In this document: positions 54,090 through 63,238 of the stretch, in pieces
Layout of the letters: each line of letters starts with the position of its first letter
Numbering within the stretch: the first letter of the stretch is position 1
DNA from: Nocardioides daeguensis
GTDB lineage: Bacteria > Actinomycetota > Actinomycetes > Propionibacteriales > Nocardioidaceae
Direction of reading: 5' to 3'
Assembly (NCBI RefSeq): GCF_019192965.1
Contig: NZ_JAHTKU010000001.1
Span: forward strand, 1-64,000
DNA length: 64,000 nucleotides
Position numbers and translations under genes: made by a program
Notes under the pieces: model-generated
The model's input: only the letters and a program-made list of their open reading frames with translations
Databases searched by the model: none
What the model was told of the DNA's origin: nothing

Positions 54090-55426
54090 CCGGCCGCCTT
54101 CCCTTCGCGGACCACCGGCCCGTACAGGAGCGAGCCGAGGGAGCCGTACGACGCCGCGTCGTGGCCCGTCTCACCGGCCAGCATCGCGTTGACGACGCGC
54201 TGCTCGGCCACGCTGCCGGCGTACCCACTGTCGATGGCGGGCGGGCGGCCGAGCAGACCGAGGCCGAGTCCGTCGAGGCCCAGTCCCTGGAGCGGGAGCG
54301 GCGAGAAGCCGCCCTTCTCGTCGATGTCGGAGCCCTGGTCGAGGGGATGGGCCGGCGCCGGAACGGTGAAGTCCGGCAGGCCCAGGCACCACGGCCCGTG
54401 GCCGACCTCGCCGTAGGTCGGCAGGTCCCGCTCGTCGTAGGGCCGGAACTGCGGCTGGAAGAACTCGATGTACTGCTTGACCACGTTGCCCTCGAACGTC
54501 TTGGACAGGATCGGCGCGTAGTTGGCGGCACCGCGGATCAGGCAGGGGAACTCCGGGGAGTACTCCGCCAACAGGTCGAGCACCGGCGCGGTGACCTGGC
54601 CCATCCGGATCAGGTTCTGCTCGTTGTCGCCGAGGAGCTCGGTCGCGGTGTCGGAGAGACCGGTGAGGTCGGAGAAGAAGACGTCGAGGTCCTTGGCCTT
54701 CTCGGTGACCGTCTTGCTGGTGACCGTCACGTTGTCGAGCACGTCGAGCAGGTCGGGTGCGGCGACGTCGTAGGCGTCCGCGACGTCGGCCAGCGCGACC
54801 AGGTCCTTGCGCAGCGTCGGCAGGTGGTCGTCGATCGCGCCGATGTAGTCGCCGAGCTGGTCCATGGTGGAGCCGAGCTGGTCGCCACGGCCCTCGAGCG
54901 CGGTGGCGAGGGCGTGCAGCGTGGCGTTGAGGTCGGCGGGACGAACCGCGCGCAGCAGCGGGAACAGGTCGGCGAGCACCTGGCTCAGCTCGACGTTGGT
55001 CTCCACCCGGTCCGAGGAGATGACCTGGCCGTCGCGCAGGTGACCGCTCGCCGCCTCCGGTCGGACCAGCGCGACGAACTTCTGGCCGAACAGGGTGGTC
55101 GGCAGGATCCGCACGCTCACGTTGGCCGGGATCTTCTTCGCGGCGTCGTTGTCGATGGCGAGGGTGATCTCGGCCTGCTCGCCGTCCTGGTCGATCTTGT
55201 CGACCCGGCCGACCAGCACACCGTTGACCCGGACGTCGCCGAACTTGGCCAGCTGGAGACCGGCCCGGTCCGCCTTGACCGTCACGACGGTCGAGTTGTC
55301 GAAGGTCTTGTTGTAGATCGCGATGGAGAGCCAGACCAGCAGCGCGATCACGCTCAGGAAGACGACGCCGGCGACGAGGAGCCGGTTGTGCTCCTTGGCG
55401 CTGTCGTGATGGATGTTCACCAGCAT
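54086..55426 (-). CDS. mce4A: Mce-family substrate-binding protein (mce4A position)
   Basis: The 446-residue protein has an N-terminal anchor at about 18-38 (VAGVVFLSVIALLVWLSIAIY), an MCE domain at about 45-125 (ADRAGLQLAKFGDVRVNGVLVG cut; TLFGQKFVALV) and a long helical needle. The tail contains RPYDERDLPTYGEVGHGPWC, a conserved segment of MceA proteins. First Mce protein after the two YrbE permeases, 7 bp downstream of yrbE4B. Confidence 0.9.
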   Translation of the reverse strand: MLVNIHHDSAKEHNRLLVAGVVFLSVIALLVWLSIAIYNKTFDNSTVVTVKADRAGLQLAKFGDVRVNGVLVGRVDKIDQDGEQAEITLAIDNDAAKKIPANVSVRILPTTLFGQKFVALVRPEAASGHLRDGQVISSDRVETNVELSQVLADLFPLLRAVRPADLNATLHALATALEGRGDQLGSTMDQLGDYIGAIDDHLPTLRKDLVALADVADAYDVAAPDLLDVLDNVTVTSKTVTEKAKDLDVFFSDLTGLSDTATELLGDNEQNLIRMGQVTAPVLDLLAEYSPEFPCLIRGAANYAPILSKTFEGNVVKQYIEFFQPQFRPYDERDLPTYGEVGHGPWCLGLPDFTVPAPAHPLDQGSDIDEKGGFSPLPLQGLGLDGLGLGLLGRPPAIDSGYAGSVAEQRVVNAMLAGETGHDAASYGSLGSLLYGPVVREGKAAG

Positions 55427-55433
55427 CGGCGGC

Positions 55434-56273
55434 TCACCCCGTGATCCGCACGGTCGTCGTCGAGCCCCAGATGGCGAAGCTCAGGAAGAAGTCGGCGGCG
55501 ACGATGGTCACGATGCTGGTCCGGATCGCCTTGCCGACCGCCCGGCCGACACCGGCCGGCCCGCCCGACGCGGTGTAGCCGTAGTAGCAGTGGATCAAGA
55601 TCACCGCGACCGCGAGGAAGAGCAGCTTGAAGAAGGACCAGATCATGTCGATCGGCGGCAGGAACTGAAGGAAGTAGTGGTCGTAGGTGCCGGCGGACTG
55701 CCCGTAGATCAAGGTCACGATCAGCCGCGGCGAGAGGTACGACGCGCACAGGGCCACGATGTAGAGCGGGATGACCGCGATGAAGGCGGCGACCATCCGG
55801 GTCGTCACGAGGAACGGCAGCGACGGGATGCCCATCACCTCGAGCGCGTCGATCTCCTCCGAGATCCGCATCGCACCCAGGCGAGCGGTGTAGCCGCAGC
55901 CCACCGTCGCGGCGAGCGCGATCGCGGAGACGAGGGGGGCCACCTCCCGGGTGTTGAAGTAGGCGGAGATGAAGGCACTGAACTTCGCCACGCCCAGCTG
56001 GCTCAACGAGGCGTAGCCCTGGATGCCGACCTCGGTGCCCGCGAAGAACGCCATGAAGGCGATGACACCCACGGAGCCGGCGATGACGCTCAGGCCACCG
56101 GCACCGAACGCGACCTCGGCCAGGGTCTTGGTGATCTCGCGCGGGTAGCGCGCGATCGCGCGGGGCACCCAGGCCAGCGCCTTGACGTAGAAGAGCAGCT
56201 GGTCGCCGTACCCCTCGAGGCCGTTGCGGCCCGAGCGCACGGAGTCCTTGACCATCTCGTTGACGACCGCCAT
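55434..56273 (-). CDS. yrbE4B: MlaE/YrbE-type permease (yrbE4B position)
   Basis: The 279-residue integral membrane protein is the second MlaE-family permease of the Mce importer. It has FGAGGLSVIAGSVGVIAFMAFFAGTEVG cut at about 60-85, GYTARLGAMRISEEIDALEVMGI (about 130-150), the conserved loop shared by MlaE permeases and thought to meet the ATPase, and several TM helices to the end. ATG at 56273 overlaps the yrbE4A stop by one base; a GTG one codon earlier would give a GTGA overlap and is equally possible. The ATPase (MceG) is not in the window. Confidence 0.92.
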   Translation of the reverse strand: MAVVNEMVKDSVRSGRNGLEGYGDQLLFYVKALAWVPRAIARYPREITKTLAEVAFGAGGLSVIAGSVGVIAFMAFFAGTEVGIQGYASLSQLGVAKFSAFISAYFNTREVAPLVSAIALAATVGCGYTARLGAMRISEEIDALEVMGIPSLPFLVTTRMVAAFIAVIPLYIVALCASYLSPRLIVTLIYGQSAGTYDHYFLQFLPPIDMIWSFFKLLFLAVAVILIHCYYGYTASGGPAGVGRAVGKAIRTSIVTIVAADFFLSFAIWGSTTTVRITG

Positions 56274-57046
56274 CACAACCCCACCGGCGGAGCGATCTGG
56301 AAGTAGATCGCGGTGATCACGGCGTTGAGGAAGAACAGCGCCATGAAGGCGATGATCACCGACTCGTTGACCGCGCGACCGACGCCGCTCGGCCCGCCGC
56401 CCGCGTTGAGGCCCTTGTAGGCGCCGATGATCGCGGCGAGCCAGCCGAAGATGACGGCCTTGATCATCGCGATGTAGAGGTCGGGCAGCGAGGCGAGGGC
56501 GGTGAACGACGACAGGAACGCGCCGGCGGAGCCGCCCTGGACGATGACCGTGAAGAAGTAGCCGCCGCCGATCCCGGTCCCGATCACGATGCCGTTGATC
56601 ATCAGCGCGACGAACATCGTCGCCACCACCCGCGGGGCGACCAGCCGTTCGAGCGGATCGATGCCGAGGACCTCCATGGCGTCGATCTCCTCGCGGATCT
56701 TGCGGGCCCCGAGGTCGGAGCAGATCGCCGATCCCGCCGCACCGGCGATGATCATGGCGGCCGCCATCGGCGCCGCCTCGCGCACCGTGGCGAGCACCGC
56801 CGCACCGCCCGCGAAGGACTGCGCGCCGAGCTGGCCGGTCAGGCTCCCGACCTGCAGCGAGATGACGGCGCCGAACGGGATCGAGACCATGATCGTCGGC
56901 ATCAGCGTCACGCTGGTGACGAACCAGGCCTGCTCGAGGAACTCCCGGAGCTGGAACGGCCGGGTGAAGATCCGCTTGGTCACCTCGACGACCATCAGCG
57001 CGATCTCGCCGGGGCCACGCACGACCGCCATGGCATTGAACGCCAC
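56273..57046 (-). CDS. yrbE4A: MlaE/YrbE-type permease (yrbE4A position)
   Basis: The 257-residue membrane protein is the first gene of the Mce importer operon. It has IPFGAVISLQVGSLTGQLGAQ, AICSDLGARKIREEIDAMEVLGIDP (the conserved MlaE loop, about 108-132) and TM helices around MFVALMINGIVIGTGIGGGYF. GTG at 57046 is chosen because AGGAG lies 8 bp upstream. A longer reading to 57202 would cross the KstR operator at 57106. Confidence 0.92.
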   Translation of the reverse strand: MAFNAMAVVRGPGEIALMVVEVTKRIFTRPFQLREFLEQAWFVTSVTLMPTIMVSIPFGAVISLQVGSLTGQLGAQSFAGGAAVLATVREAAPMAAAMIIAGAAGSAICSDLGARKIREEIDAMEVLGIDPLERLVAPRVVATMFVALMINGIVIGTGIGGGYFFTVIVQGGSAGAFLSSFTALASLPDLYIAMIKAVIFGWLAAIIGAYKGLNAGGGPSGVGRAVNESVIIAFMALFFLNAVITAIYFQIAPPVGL

Positions 57047-57105
57047 GCCCCGACTCCTCTCCCCATATGTGCAAAGCCGGTCCCCCTCCAGGGACCCGGC
57101 GATAT

Positions 57106-57119
57106 TAGAACACGTTCTC
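57106..57119. promoter_or_regulatory. KstR operator upstream of the mce4 operon
   Basis: TAGAACACGTTCTC fits TNNAACNNGTTNNA except for the last base (C for A). It lies 60 bp upstream of the yrbE4A GTG, the position expected for control of the whole mce4 operon. It is 109 bp from the divergent channel gene. Confidence 0.8.
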
Positions 57120-57227
57120 GTTGTGACCAAGGCGACTCGGCCAGCCCGTGGTCGAATTTCCTCCCCCGCCTCCCTCAACGGGCTCGGTGTGGTCAGGGTC
57201 ACGGCAGGGGCTCCCTAGGATCGGGAC

Positions 57228-57914
57228 GTGCAGAGCCTCGCGTCGCGTTCGTCCCGGCCGCTGGAAGCCGTCGGCCGCCATCCGTCGGCCGTCCTGCTGA
57301 CCGCCCAGCTCGTGGTCGTGCTCGCCTACCCCGCGCTCGCCGGCTCGGCCGCCGGGCGGGCCGTGGTCGGCGTGTTCCAGATGGCCGTCGTCCTCAGCGC
57401 CGTGTGGGCCGTGCGGCGCACCCCGGTGCTCACCTGGGTCGCGCTGCTGCTGGGCGGCCCGGCCGTCGTACTCGCGGTGCTCGAGGCGGTGCAGCCCGCG
57501 GACCAAGCGATCGTGCTGGCGTCCGCGGCGTTCCACGTGCCGTTCTACCTGTTCGTCTCCTACGCGATGATCCGCTACCTCTTCCACGACGACCAGGTCA
57601 CCTTGGACGAGCTGTTCGCCACCGGCGCGGCGTTCACCGTCGTCGCCTGGGGCTTCGCCTACCTGTACGCCGCCGCCCAGGTGCTCTGGCCCGGGTCCTT
57701 CGTCGGCTTCAACAGTCCCGACGGCACGGACCCGCTGAGCTGGTTCGAGCTGCTGTTCCTGTCCTTCACCACCTTGACCAGCGTCGGGCTGTCCGACGTC
57801 TACCCCGTGGTCAACCAGGCGAGGTCGTTCGTGATGGTCGAGCAGGTCGCGGGCGTCTTCTACGTCGCGCTCGTCGTGGCCCGTCTCGTCGGACTCAGCG
57901 CGCGTCGCGGCTGA
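57228..57914 (+). CDS. Two-TM-pore ion channel-like membrane protein
   Basis: The 228-residue protein is hydrophobic, with about five or six membrane segments and a C-terminal ion-channel (Ion_trans_2-type) pore. The pore loop before the last helix reads LSFTTLTSVGLSDVYP, so the filter is TSVGLSD instead of the potassium signature TVGYGD. Ion selectivity is therefore doubtful. There is no RCK/TrkA-N domain. The GTG start at 57228 is 109 bp from the KstR operator. The gene overlaps the convergent MFS gene by 20 bp. Confidence 0.75.
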   Translation: MQSLASRSSRPLEAVGRHPSAVLLTAQLVVVLAYPALAGSAAGRAVVGVFQMAVVLSAVWAVRRTPVLTWVALLLGGPAVVLAVLEAVQPADQAIVLASAAFHVPFYLFVSYAMIRYLFHDDQVTLDELFATGAAFTVVAWGFAYLYAAAQVLWPGSFVGFNSPDGTDPLSWFELLFLSFTTLTSVGLSDVYPVVNQARSFVMVEQVAGVFYVALVVARLVGLSARRG

Positions 57915-59226
57915 CCGGGTCGCCCAGGTCGCGCAGGTCGACCATCGAGGACCCCGACGCCACCTGCTCGCGGGTCGTGAGGGAGCGGATTCGCCGCCGG
58001 TAGCGGACCACCTGGACGACGCCGACGGCCCACAGGACGTACTGGCTGGCCATCGCCCACCGGAACGCCTCCGGGGTGTAGTCCCCCGAGCCCGGCGTCA
58101 GCGCGTCGAGCACGGCGCCCACCGCGAGCACCGCGAGCAGCGCCGAGGTGAACCCGCCGACGTTGATGATCCCGCTGGCGCTCGCCGTACGGTGGTCGGG
58201 GTTGCTGGTGCGCGCCACGTCGAAGCCGATCATCGAGCCCGGGCCGCCCGCGCCGACCACGACGATGAGCAGCACGAGCAGCGGCAGCGGGGCGTCGCCC
58301 GGCCAGAGCAGGACCAGCGCCCACACGGTCGCGAGGGCCGCGACGATGACCAGCGCGGTCGTCGAGCGGTGCCACGGGTGTCGCCCGACCACCCAGCCCA
58401 GCAGCGGGCCGTAGCCGACCGAGGCCACGACCAGCAACGAGAGCAGCGCGCTCGCCGTACCCGGGGAGACGTGCTCGGCGGTGACCAGGAACGGGAATCC
58501 CCACAGCAGCGCCATCAGCGCGGTGCTGAACGGGGTGACGAAGTGGACCCACAGCCCGAGCCGGGTCCCCGGCTGCGCCCATGACGCGGCCAGGCTGGCG
58601 ACGAGCGCCCGCGCGCCCAGGGGCACGCCGCGCAGGTGGGCCCGGGTGGGCGTGTCGTGGAGCAGCGCCCGCAGCAGGACGAGGACGACGGCGCCGGCCA
58701 CCGCCCCGCCCAGGTAGGCCCGGGTCCAGCCGAGGTGGCCCAGCGCCCAGGTCATCGGGGCAGCCGCCGCCAGGGCACCGAGCTGGCCGAAGTTGCCGGT
58801 CAGCTGGCTGACCAACGGCACCTGGCGCGGCGGGAACCAGGAGCCGACCAGGCGCAGCACGCAGATGAAGGTCATCGCGTCGCCCGCACCGACCAGGACC
58901 CGGGCGCCGAGGGCCAGCACATAGCTGTCGGCGAACGCGAACGCCGCCTGCCCGACGCTGACCACCGTCACGGCGACGGTCAGGACCGTGCGCGAGCCGA
59001 ACCGGTCGACCAGCAGACCGACCGGGATCTGCATCGAGGCGTAGACGAGCAGCTGGAGCACCGTGAACGACGCCAGCTGGCTGGCCGAGATGTCGAAGCG
59101 CTCGGTCGCGGCCAGGCCCGCGACCGCGAGGCTGCTGCGGTGGAAGACCGCCAGGGCGTAGACGAGGAGGCCGACGATCCAGACGGTGTAGCGGCGCCCG
59201 GGGACCGGCCCAGGCTCGTTGCTCAC
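57895..59226 (-). CDS. MFS transporter
   Basis: The 443-residue protein has 12 predicted TM helices. The N-terminal half has RYTVWIVGLLVYALAVFHRS and the cytoplasmic loop LLVDRFGSRTVL, the MFS motif A equivalent; the second half has PLLGWVVGRHPWHRS. It resembles the nitrate/nitrite- or drug-type MFS group, with no substrate clue nearby. The start is GTG at 59226. The gene is convergent with and overlaps the channel gene by 20 bp. Confidence 0.9.
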   Translation of the reverse strand: MSNEPGPVPGRRYTVWIVGLLVYALAVFHRSSLAVAGLAATERFDISASQLASFTVLQLLVYASMQIPVGLLVDRFGSRTVLTVAVTVVSVGQAAFAFADSYVLALGARVLVGAGDAMTFICVLRLVGSWFPPRQVPLVSQLTGNFGQLGALAAAAPMTWALGHLGWTRAYLGGAVAGAVVLVLLRALLHDTPTRAHLRGVPLGARALVASLAASWAQPGTRLGLWVHFVTPFSTALMALLWGFPFLVTAEHVSPGTASALLSLLVVASVGYGPLLGWVVGRHPWHRSTTALVIVAALATVWALVLLWPGDAPLPLLVLLIVVVGAGGPGSMIGFDVARTSNPDHRTASASGIINVGGFTSALLAVLAVGAVLDALTPGSGDYTPEAFRWAMASQYVLWAVGVVQVVRYRRRIRSLTTREQVASGSSMVDLRDLGDPVSRDAR

Positions 59227-59305
59227 ACCGGCACGCTATCGGCTCGGTCCGCCCCGGACCGCCTCCGCGGGGACGTGCGACGGCTCACGGGTCGGACCAT
59301 TGACC

Positions 59306-59418
59306 TGCCGCATCCTCACCGTTGAGTTGCCACTTTCTCGCCGTTGACCTGCCGATCAATGGTGAGTGCGGACAGCTCGACGGTGAGTTCCGGGCACCTC
59401 AACGGTGAGGATGCGGCA
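59306..59418. repeat. Inverted-repeat element between MFS gene and uvrB
   Basis: The gap 59227-59525 has no gene but is repetitive. A perfect 21-bp inverted repeat occurs at 59306-59326 and 59398-59418 (core CTCAACGGTGAGGATGCGG). Between them the shorter unit CNAYGGTGAG recurs (for example CAATGGTGAG at 59357 and CGACGGTGAG at 59379), as does TTGACCTGCCG (59300, 59344). The pattern suggests an intergenic repeat cassette or decayed mobile element. The following 59420-59520 is low-complexity GC-rich sequence (GCTCGCTGGCGCTCGCGCG). Confidence 0.6.
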
Positions 59419-59525
59419 ACTCAACGACGCCCGAGCTCACTTCGTCGCCAGCGCTCGCTGGCGCTCGCGCGCTCCCGCGCTCGTCGGGAGCGCTTCGAGC
59501 TCGTCCCTCGCTCGGCGCTCCCTCC

Positions 59526-61652
59526 TCACTTGGTTGCCTCCATCATCTGACGCAGCTCCTTCTTGAGCTCGCCGATCTCGTCGCGCAGCCGGGCTGCCAG
59601 CTCGAACTGCAGCTCCGCCGCGGCAGCCTTCATCTGCTCGGTGAGGTCCTGGATCAGCTGGGCGAGGTCCGAGCTCGGCAGGCCGGCCAGCTCGGCGGCG
59701 TGGCCGCCGATGTCGGTCGTGCGCAGGTGCGGCGTCGGCGACTTCGGCTTCACGCCGCCGGCACGACCCTTCTGGCCGACGTCGGCCCAGGTCTGCAGCA
59801 GCTCCTGGGTGGTCTCGTCCTCGCGGGCGAGCATCTCGGTGATGTCGGCGATCTTCTTGCGCAACGGCTGCGGGTCGATCCCGTGCGCCTCGTTGTAGGC
59901 GACCTGCTTGGCCCGGCGCCGGTTGGTCTCGTCGATGGCCGACTCCATCGACGGCGTGATCCGGTCGGCGTACATGTGGACCTCGCCGGACACGTTGCGT
60001 GCCGCGCGGCCGATGGTCTGGATGAGCGACTTGTCGGAGCGCAAGAAGCCCTCCTTGTCGGCGTCGAGGATCGACACCAGGGACACCTCGGGCAGGTCGA
60101 GGCCCTCGCGGAGCAGGTTGATGCCGACCAGGACGTCGTAGGCGCCCAGCCGCAGGTCGCGCAGCAGCTCGATCCGCTTGAGGGTGTCGACCTCGGAGTG
60201 GAGGTAGCGGGTGCGGATGCCGGCGTCGAGGAGGTAGTCGGTGAGGTCTTCGGACATCTTCTTGGTCAGCGTGGTCACCAGGACCCGCTCCTGCTTCTCG
60301 GCGCGGATGCGGATCTCGTGGATCAGGTCGTCGATCTGGCCCTTGGTCGGCTTCACCACGACCTCCGGGTCGACCAGTCCGGTCGGGCGGATGATCTGCT
60401 CGACGACGTCGCCCTGCACCTTGTCGAGCTCGTAGTCGCCGGGCGTCGCGGACAGGTAGACGGTCTGCCCGATCCGCTCGAGGAACTCCTCCCAGCGCAG
60501 CGGCCGGTTGTCCATGGCGCTCGGCAGCCGGAAGCCGTGCTCGACCAGGTTGCGCTTGCGGGACATGTCACCCTCGTACATGCCACCGATCTGGGGCACC
60601 GCGACGTGGGACTCGTCGACGACGAGCACGAAGTCCTCGGGGAAGTAGTCGAGCAGCGTGTTGGGCGCACTCCCCCGCGACCGGCCGTCCATGTGCATCG
60701 AGTAGTTCTCGATGCCCGAGCAGGAGCCGACCTGGCGCATCATCTCGATGTCGTACGTCGTGCGCATCCGCAGCCGCTGCGCCTCGAGCATCTTGCCCTG
60801 CCGCTCGAACGTCGCCAGCTGCTCGGCGAGCTCGGCCTCGATCCCGTTGATCGCGCGCTCCATCCGCTCCGGGCCGGCGATGTAGTGGCTCGCGGGGAAG
60901 ACGTAGAGCTCCTGGTCCTCGGTGAGCACCTCGCCGGTGACCGGGTGCAGCGTCATCAGCCGCTCGATCTCGTCGCCGAAGAACTCGATCCGGACCGCCA
61001 GCTCCTCGTAGACCGGAAAGATCTCGAGCGTGTCGCCGCGCACCCGGAAGGTGCCGCGGGTGAACGCCAGGTCGTTGCGGGTGTACTGGATCTCGACCAG
61101 CCGGCGCAGCACCGAGTCGCGGTCGTGCTCCTCCCCGACGCGCAGCCGGACCATGCGGTCGACGTACTCCTGCGGGGTGCCGAGACCGTAGATGCACGAC
61201 ACGGTCGAGACCACGATCACGTCGCGGCGGGTGAGCAGGCTGTTGGTCGCCGAGTGGCGCAGCCGCTCGACCTCCTCGTTGATGGAGGAGTCCTTCTCGA
61301 TGTAGGTGTCGGTCTGCGGGACGTAGGCCTCGGGCTGGTAGTAGTCGTAGTAGGAGACGAAGTACTCGACCGCATTGTCGGGGAAGAGCTGACGCAGCTC
61401 GTTGGCGAACTGCGCGGCCAGCGTCTTGTTGGGCTGGAGCACCAGCAGCGGGCGCTGCACCTGCTCGGCCACCCACGCGATCGTGGCGGTCTTGCCGGTG
61501 CCGGTGGCGCCGAGCAGGACGATGTCCTGGACGCCGTCGTTGAGGCGCTTGGTGATCTCCGCGATCGCCGCCGGCTGGTCGCCCGAGGGCTGGTAGTCGG
61601 ACTGCACGTGGAAGGGCGCGACGCGACGCTCGAGATCGGTGACCGGACGCAT
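59526..61652 (-). CDS. uvrB: Excinuclease ABC subunit B
   Basis: UvrB is the damage-verifying helicase-like subunit of nucleotide excision repair, working with UvrA and UvrC. The 708-residue protein has Walker [10 protein letters not shown] (about 49-57), the beta-hairpin region [21 protein letters not shown] cut at about 99-118, a DESH-type Walker B ([15 protein letters not shown]), helicase motif [17 protein letters not shown] and QTIGRAARN, and a C-terminal UVR domain (about 660-700, coiled helices that bind UvrC). Full length. No LexA-type box was found in the 70 bp upstream; a palindrome CCCGGCTAGCCGGG lies at 61683-61696. Confidence 0.97.
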   Translation of the reverse strand: MRPVTDLERRVAPFHVQSDYQPSGDQPAAIAEITKRLNDGVQDIVLLGATGTGKTATIAWVAEQVQRPLLVLQPNKTLAAQFANELRQLFPDNAVEYFVSYYDYYQPEAYVPQTDTYIEKDSSINEEVERLRHSATNSLLTRRDVIVVSTVSCIYGLGTPQEYVDRMVRLRVGEEHDRDSVLRRLVEIQYTRNDLAFTRGTFRVRGDTLEIFPVYEELAVRIEFFGDEIERLMTLHPVTGEVLTEDQELYVFPASHYIAGPERMERAINGIEAELAEQLATFERQGKMLEAQRLRMRTTYDIEMMRQVGSCSGIENYSMHMDGRSRGSAPNTLLDYFPEDFVLVVDESHVAVPQIGGMYEGDMSRKRNLVEHGFRLPSAMDNRPLRWEEFLERIGQTVYLSATPGDYELDKVQGDVVEQIIRPTGLVDPEVVVKPTKGQIDDLIHEIRIRAEKQERVLVTTLTKKMSEDLTDYLLDAGIRTRYLHSEVDTLKRIELLRDLRLGAYDVLVGINLLREGLDLPEVSLVSILDADKEGFLRSDKSLIQTIGRAARNVSGEVHMYADRITPSMESAIDETNRRRAKQVAYNEAHGIDPQPLRKKIADITEMLAREDETTQELLQTWADVGQKGRAGGVKPKSPTPHLRTTDIGGHAAELAGLPSSDLAQLIQDLTEQMKAAAAELQFELAARLRDEIGELKKELRQMMEATK

Positions 61653-61722
61653 GGTGCCAGCGTACGAGGGCCCGCCGACATGCCCGGCTAGCCGGGTCGG
61701 AGGTGGGCCGGAGTGGTCGGCG

Positions 61723-61807
61723 CCTTGTAACTAAGTGTTACGTCACGGTTATCCACCACATCAGCCCCACCAGCCCCAAATGCGCGCTGTAACACTTAGT
61801 TACAAGG
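61723..61807. repeat. 19-bp inverted repeat with internal palindromes (twin operator-like)
   Basis: CCTTGTAACTAAGTGTTAC (61723-61741) has its exact complement at 61789-61807, with a 47-bp spacer. Each arm also contains its own palindrome GTAAC-N5-GTTAC. Stems this AT-rich and exact stand out in this GC-rich region. The right arm contains the TAA stop of the decarboxylase-like gene, and the pair lies 71-155 bp upstream of uvrB. It could be two operators for a dimeric regulator or the ends of a small element. Confidence 0.65.
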
Positions 61808-62360
61808 AGCGGCGCGCCCGGTCGGGCTGGACCCGCAGCGTGTGCAGGGCGGTGGCGAGCATCGCGTAGTGGCCCACGAGCATCACGATCTCGATCCGCT
61901 CGCGGTCCTCGAACCGCTCCCCCAGCGCGGCCCACAGAGGGTCGGAGAGGTCCTCGTCGGCGAGCAGCTCGTCGGTGGCGCGCAGCAGCAGCCGCTCCCG
62001 GCCGGTGAACGTGCCGTCGGTCGCACCGGCCTCGATCGCTGCCACCTCCTCGCGCGAGAGCCCGGCCCGCCGGGCCAGTCGGCGGTGCTGCGCGAGCTCG
62101 TACGACGACCCGCGGCGCGCCGCGACCCGGACGATGACCAGCTCCGACTCTCGCCGGGACAGTCGGCCACCGGGCATCAGCCGACCGGCGAAGTGCAGCC
62201 AGCCCCAGAACAGCCGGCGGTGCCGCCCCAGGGTCAGGAAGACCGCCGGTGGCTCGGTGCCCTGCACGCGGCCGGCGACCCGGGCGAAGGCAGCCACGAG
62301 CGGGCCGACCTCGCGCCAGCCGCCCGGCGCGATCCGGGGCGTGCTCGGCGGCTCGCTCAT
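61800..62360 (-). CDS. Carboxymuconolactone decarboxylase (CMD/AhpD-like) family protein
   Basis: The 186-residue protein is an all-helical AhpD-like protein. It has the usual core LFWGWLHFAGRLMPGG, LSRRESELVIVRVAARRGSSYELAQHRRLARRAGLS, and LLLRATDELLADEDLSDP. The redox CxxC of true AhpD is absent (SSYEL occupies the position). Many relatives are of unknown function. The ATG overlaps the SDR stop (ATGA), and the TAA lies in an inverted repeat. Confidence 0.85.
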   Translation of the reverse strand: MSEPPSTPRIAPGGWREVGPLVAAFARVAGRVQGTEPPAVFLTLGRHRRLFWGWLHFAGRLMPGGRLSRRESELVIVRVAARRGSSYELAQHRRLARRAGLSREEVAAIEAGATDGTFTGRERLLLRATDELLADEDLSDPLWAALGERFEDRERIEIVMLVGHYAMLATALHTLRVQPDRARRSL

Positions 62361-63238
62361 GCGGGTCGCCGCGCCTGCTCGACGGCGGGGAGCACCCGGT
62401 TGGCGCCGTAGTTGAAGGCGCGCATCGCGACGGCGTACCCGGGAGGGAAGTAGCGCTGCAGCCAGTGGGCCAGCCGGACGTCGGGCGAGGTGTAGACCCA
62501 GTACCGGTTGCGCAGCGCTCCCCTCCAGATCGCGGCGGCGGCCTGCTCGGGTGGGACGGCGCGCTTCTGGAAGTGGCGGCGGGCGCGGACGAACGCCTTG
62601 CTGTGCTGGTCGATCCCGGCGATCCGGATGGTCTCGACCAGCCCCGTGTCGACGCCGCCGGGACAGACCAGGCTGACCCCGATCCGGTGCTTGCGCAGGT
62701 CGTAGCGCAGCACCTCGGAGACGCCGCGCAGGCCGAACTTGGTGGCACTGTAGGCGGCGTGCCACGGCATCGCGATGATGCCGGCGGCCGAGGAGACGTT
62801 GACCAGCTGGCCGCCGCGGCCGGCGTCGATCATCGGGGGCACGAACTCCTCGATGACGTGGATCGGGCCCATCAGGTTGACCTCGACCAGGCGCTGCCAG
62901 TGCTCGGGCTCGAGGCTGCGGACCGTGCCCCAGATCGCGATGCCGGCGACGTTGAGCACGACGTCCATCGCGCCCGCCCGCTCGGTCACCACAGCAGCGA
63001 GGCGGCGCACCTGCGCGTGGTCGGAGACGTCGGCGACCTCGGCGGAGCCGACCCGGCCACCGCGGGCCCGGATCGCGGCGGCGACCTCGGCCAGCCGCTC
63101 GGGCTGGACGTCGGTCAGGTGCAGCACGGCGCCCCGGTCGGCGGCCTGCTCGGCGACCGCGCGACCGATGCCGCTGGCGGCGCCGGTGACGAGCACCTGC
63201 TTGCCGGCGAGGTCACGGACGGGAGCACGCAACCACAT
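62357..63238 (-). CDS. SDR oxidoreductase
   Basis: The 293-residue short-chain dehydrogenase has VLVTGAASGIGRAVAEQAAD (about 14-33), VLNVAGIAIWG, active-site VNVSSAAGIIAMPWHAAYSATK cut at about 145-165, and a C-terminal membrane-proximal region (LAHWLQRYFPPGYAVAMRAFNYG). Substrate unknown. ATG at 63238 is preferred: GAGGAGGAGACC is an excellent ribosome-binding site, and the longer frame to 63340 would start inside the tandem repeat. It overlaps the TetR gene by 26 bp. Confidence 0.88.
   Translation of the reverse strand: MWLRAPVRDLAGKQVLVTGAASGIGRAVAEQAADRGAVLHLTDVQPERLAEVAAAIRARGGRVGSAEVADVSDHAQVRRLAAVVTERAGAMDVVLNVAGIAIWGTVRSLEPEHWQRLVEVNLMGPIHVIEEFVPPMIDAGRGGQLVNVSSAAGIIAMPWHAAYSATKFGLRGVSEVLRYDLRKHRIGVSLVCPGGVDTGLVETIRIAGIDQHSKAFVRARRHFQKRAVPPEQAAAAIWRGALRNRYWVYTSPDVRLAHWLQRYFPPGYAVAMRAFNYGANRVLPAVEQARRPA

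Noticed and set aside
59700..61691. 663-codon plus-strand open frame over uvrB
   Set aside because: Antisense to uvrB with no recognisable domain.
61653..61722. SOS (LexA) box upstream of uvrB
   Set aside because: No CGAAC-N4-GTTCG-like site is visible; only the CCCGGCTAGCCGGG palindrome.
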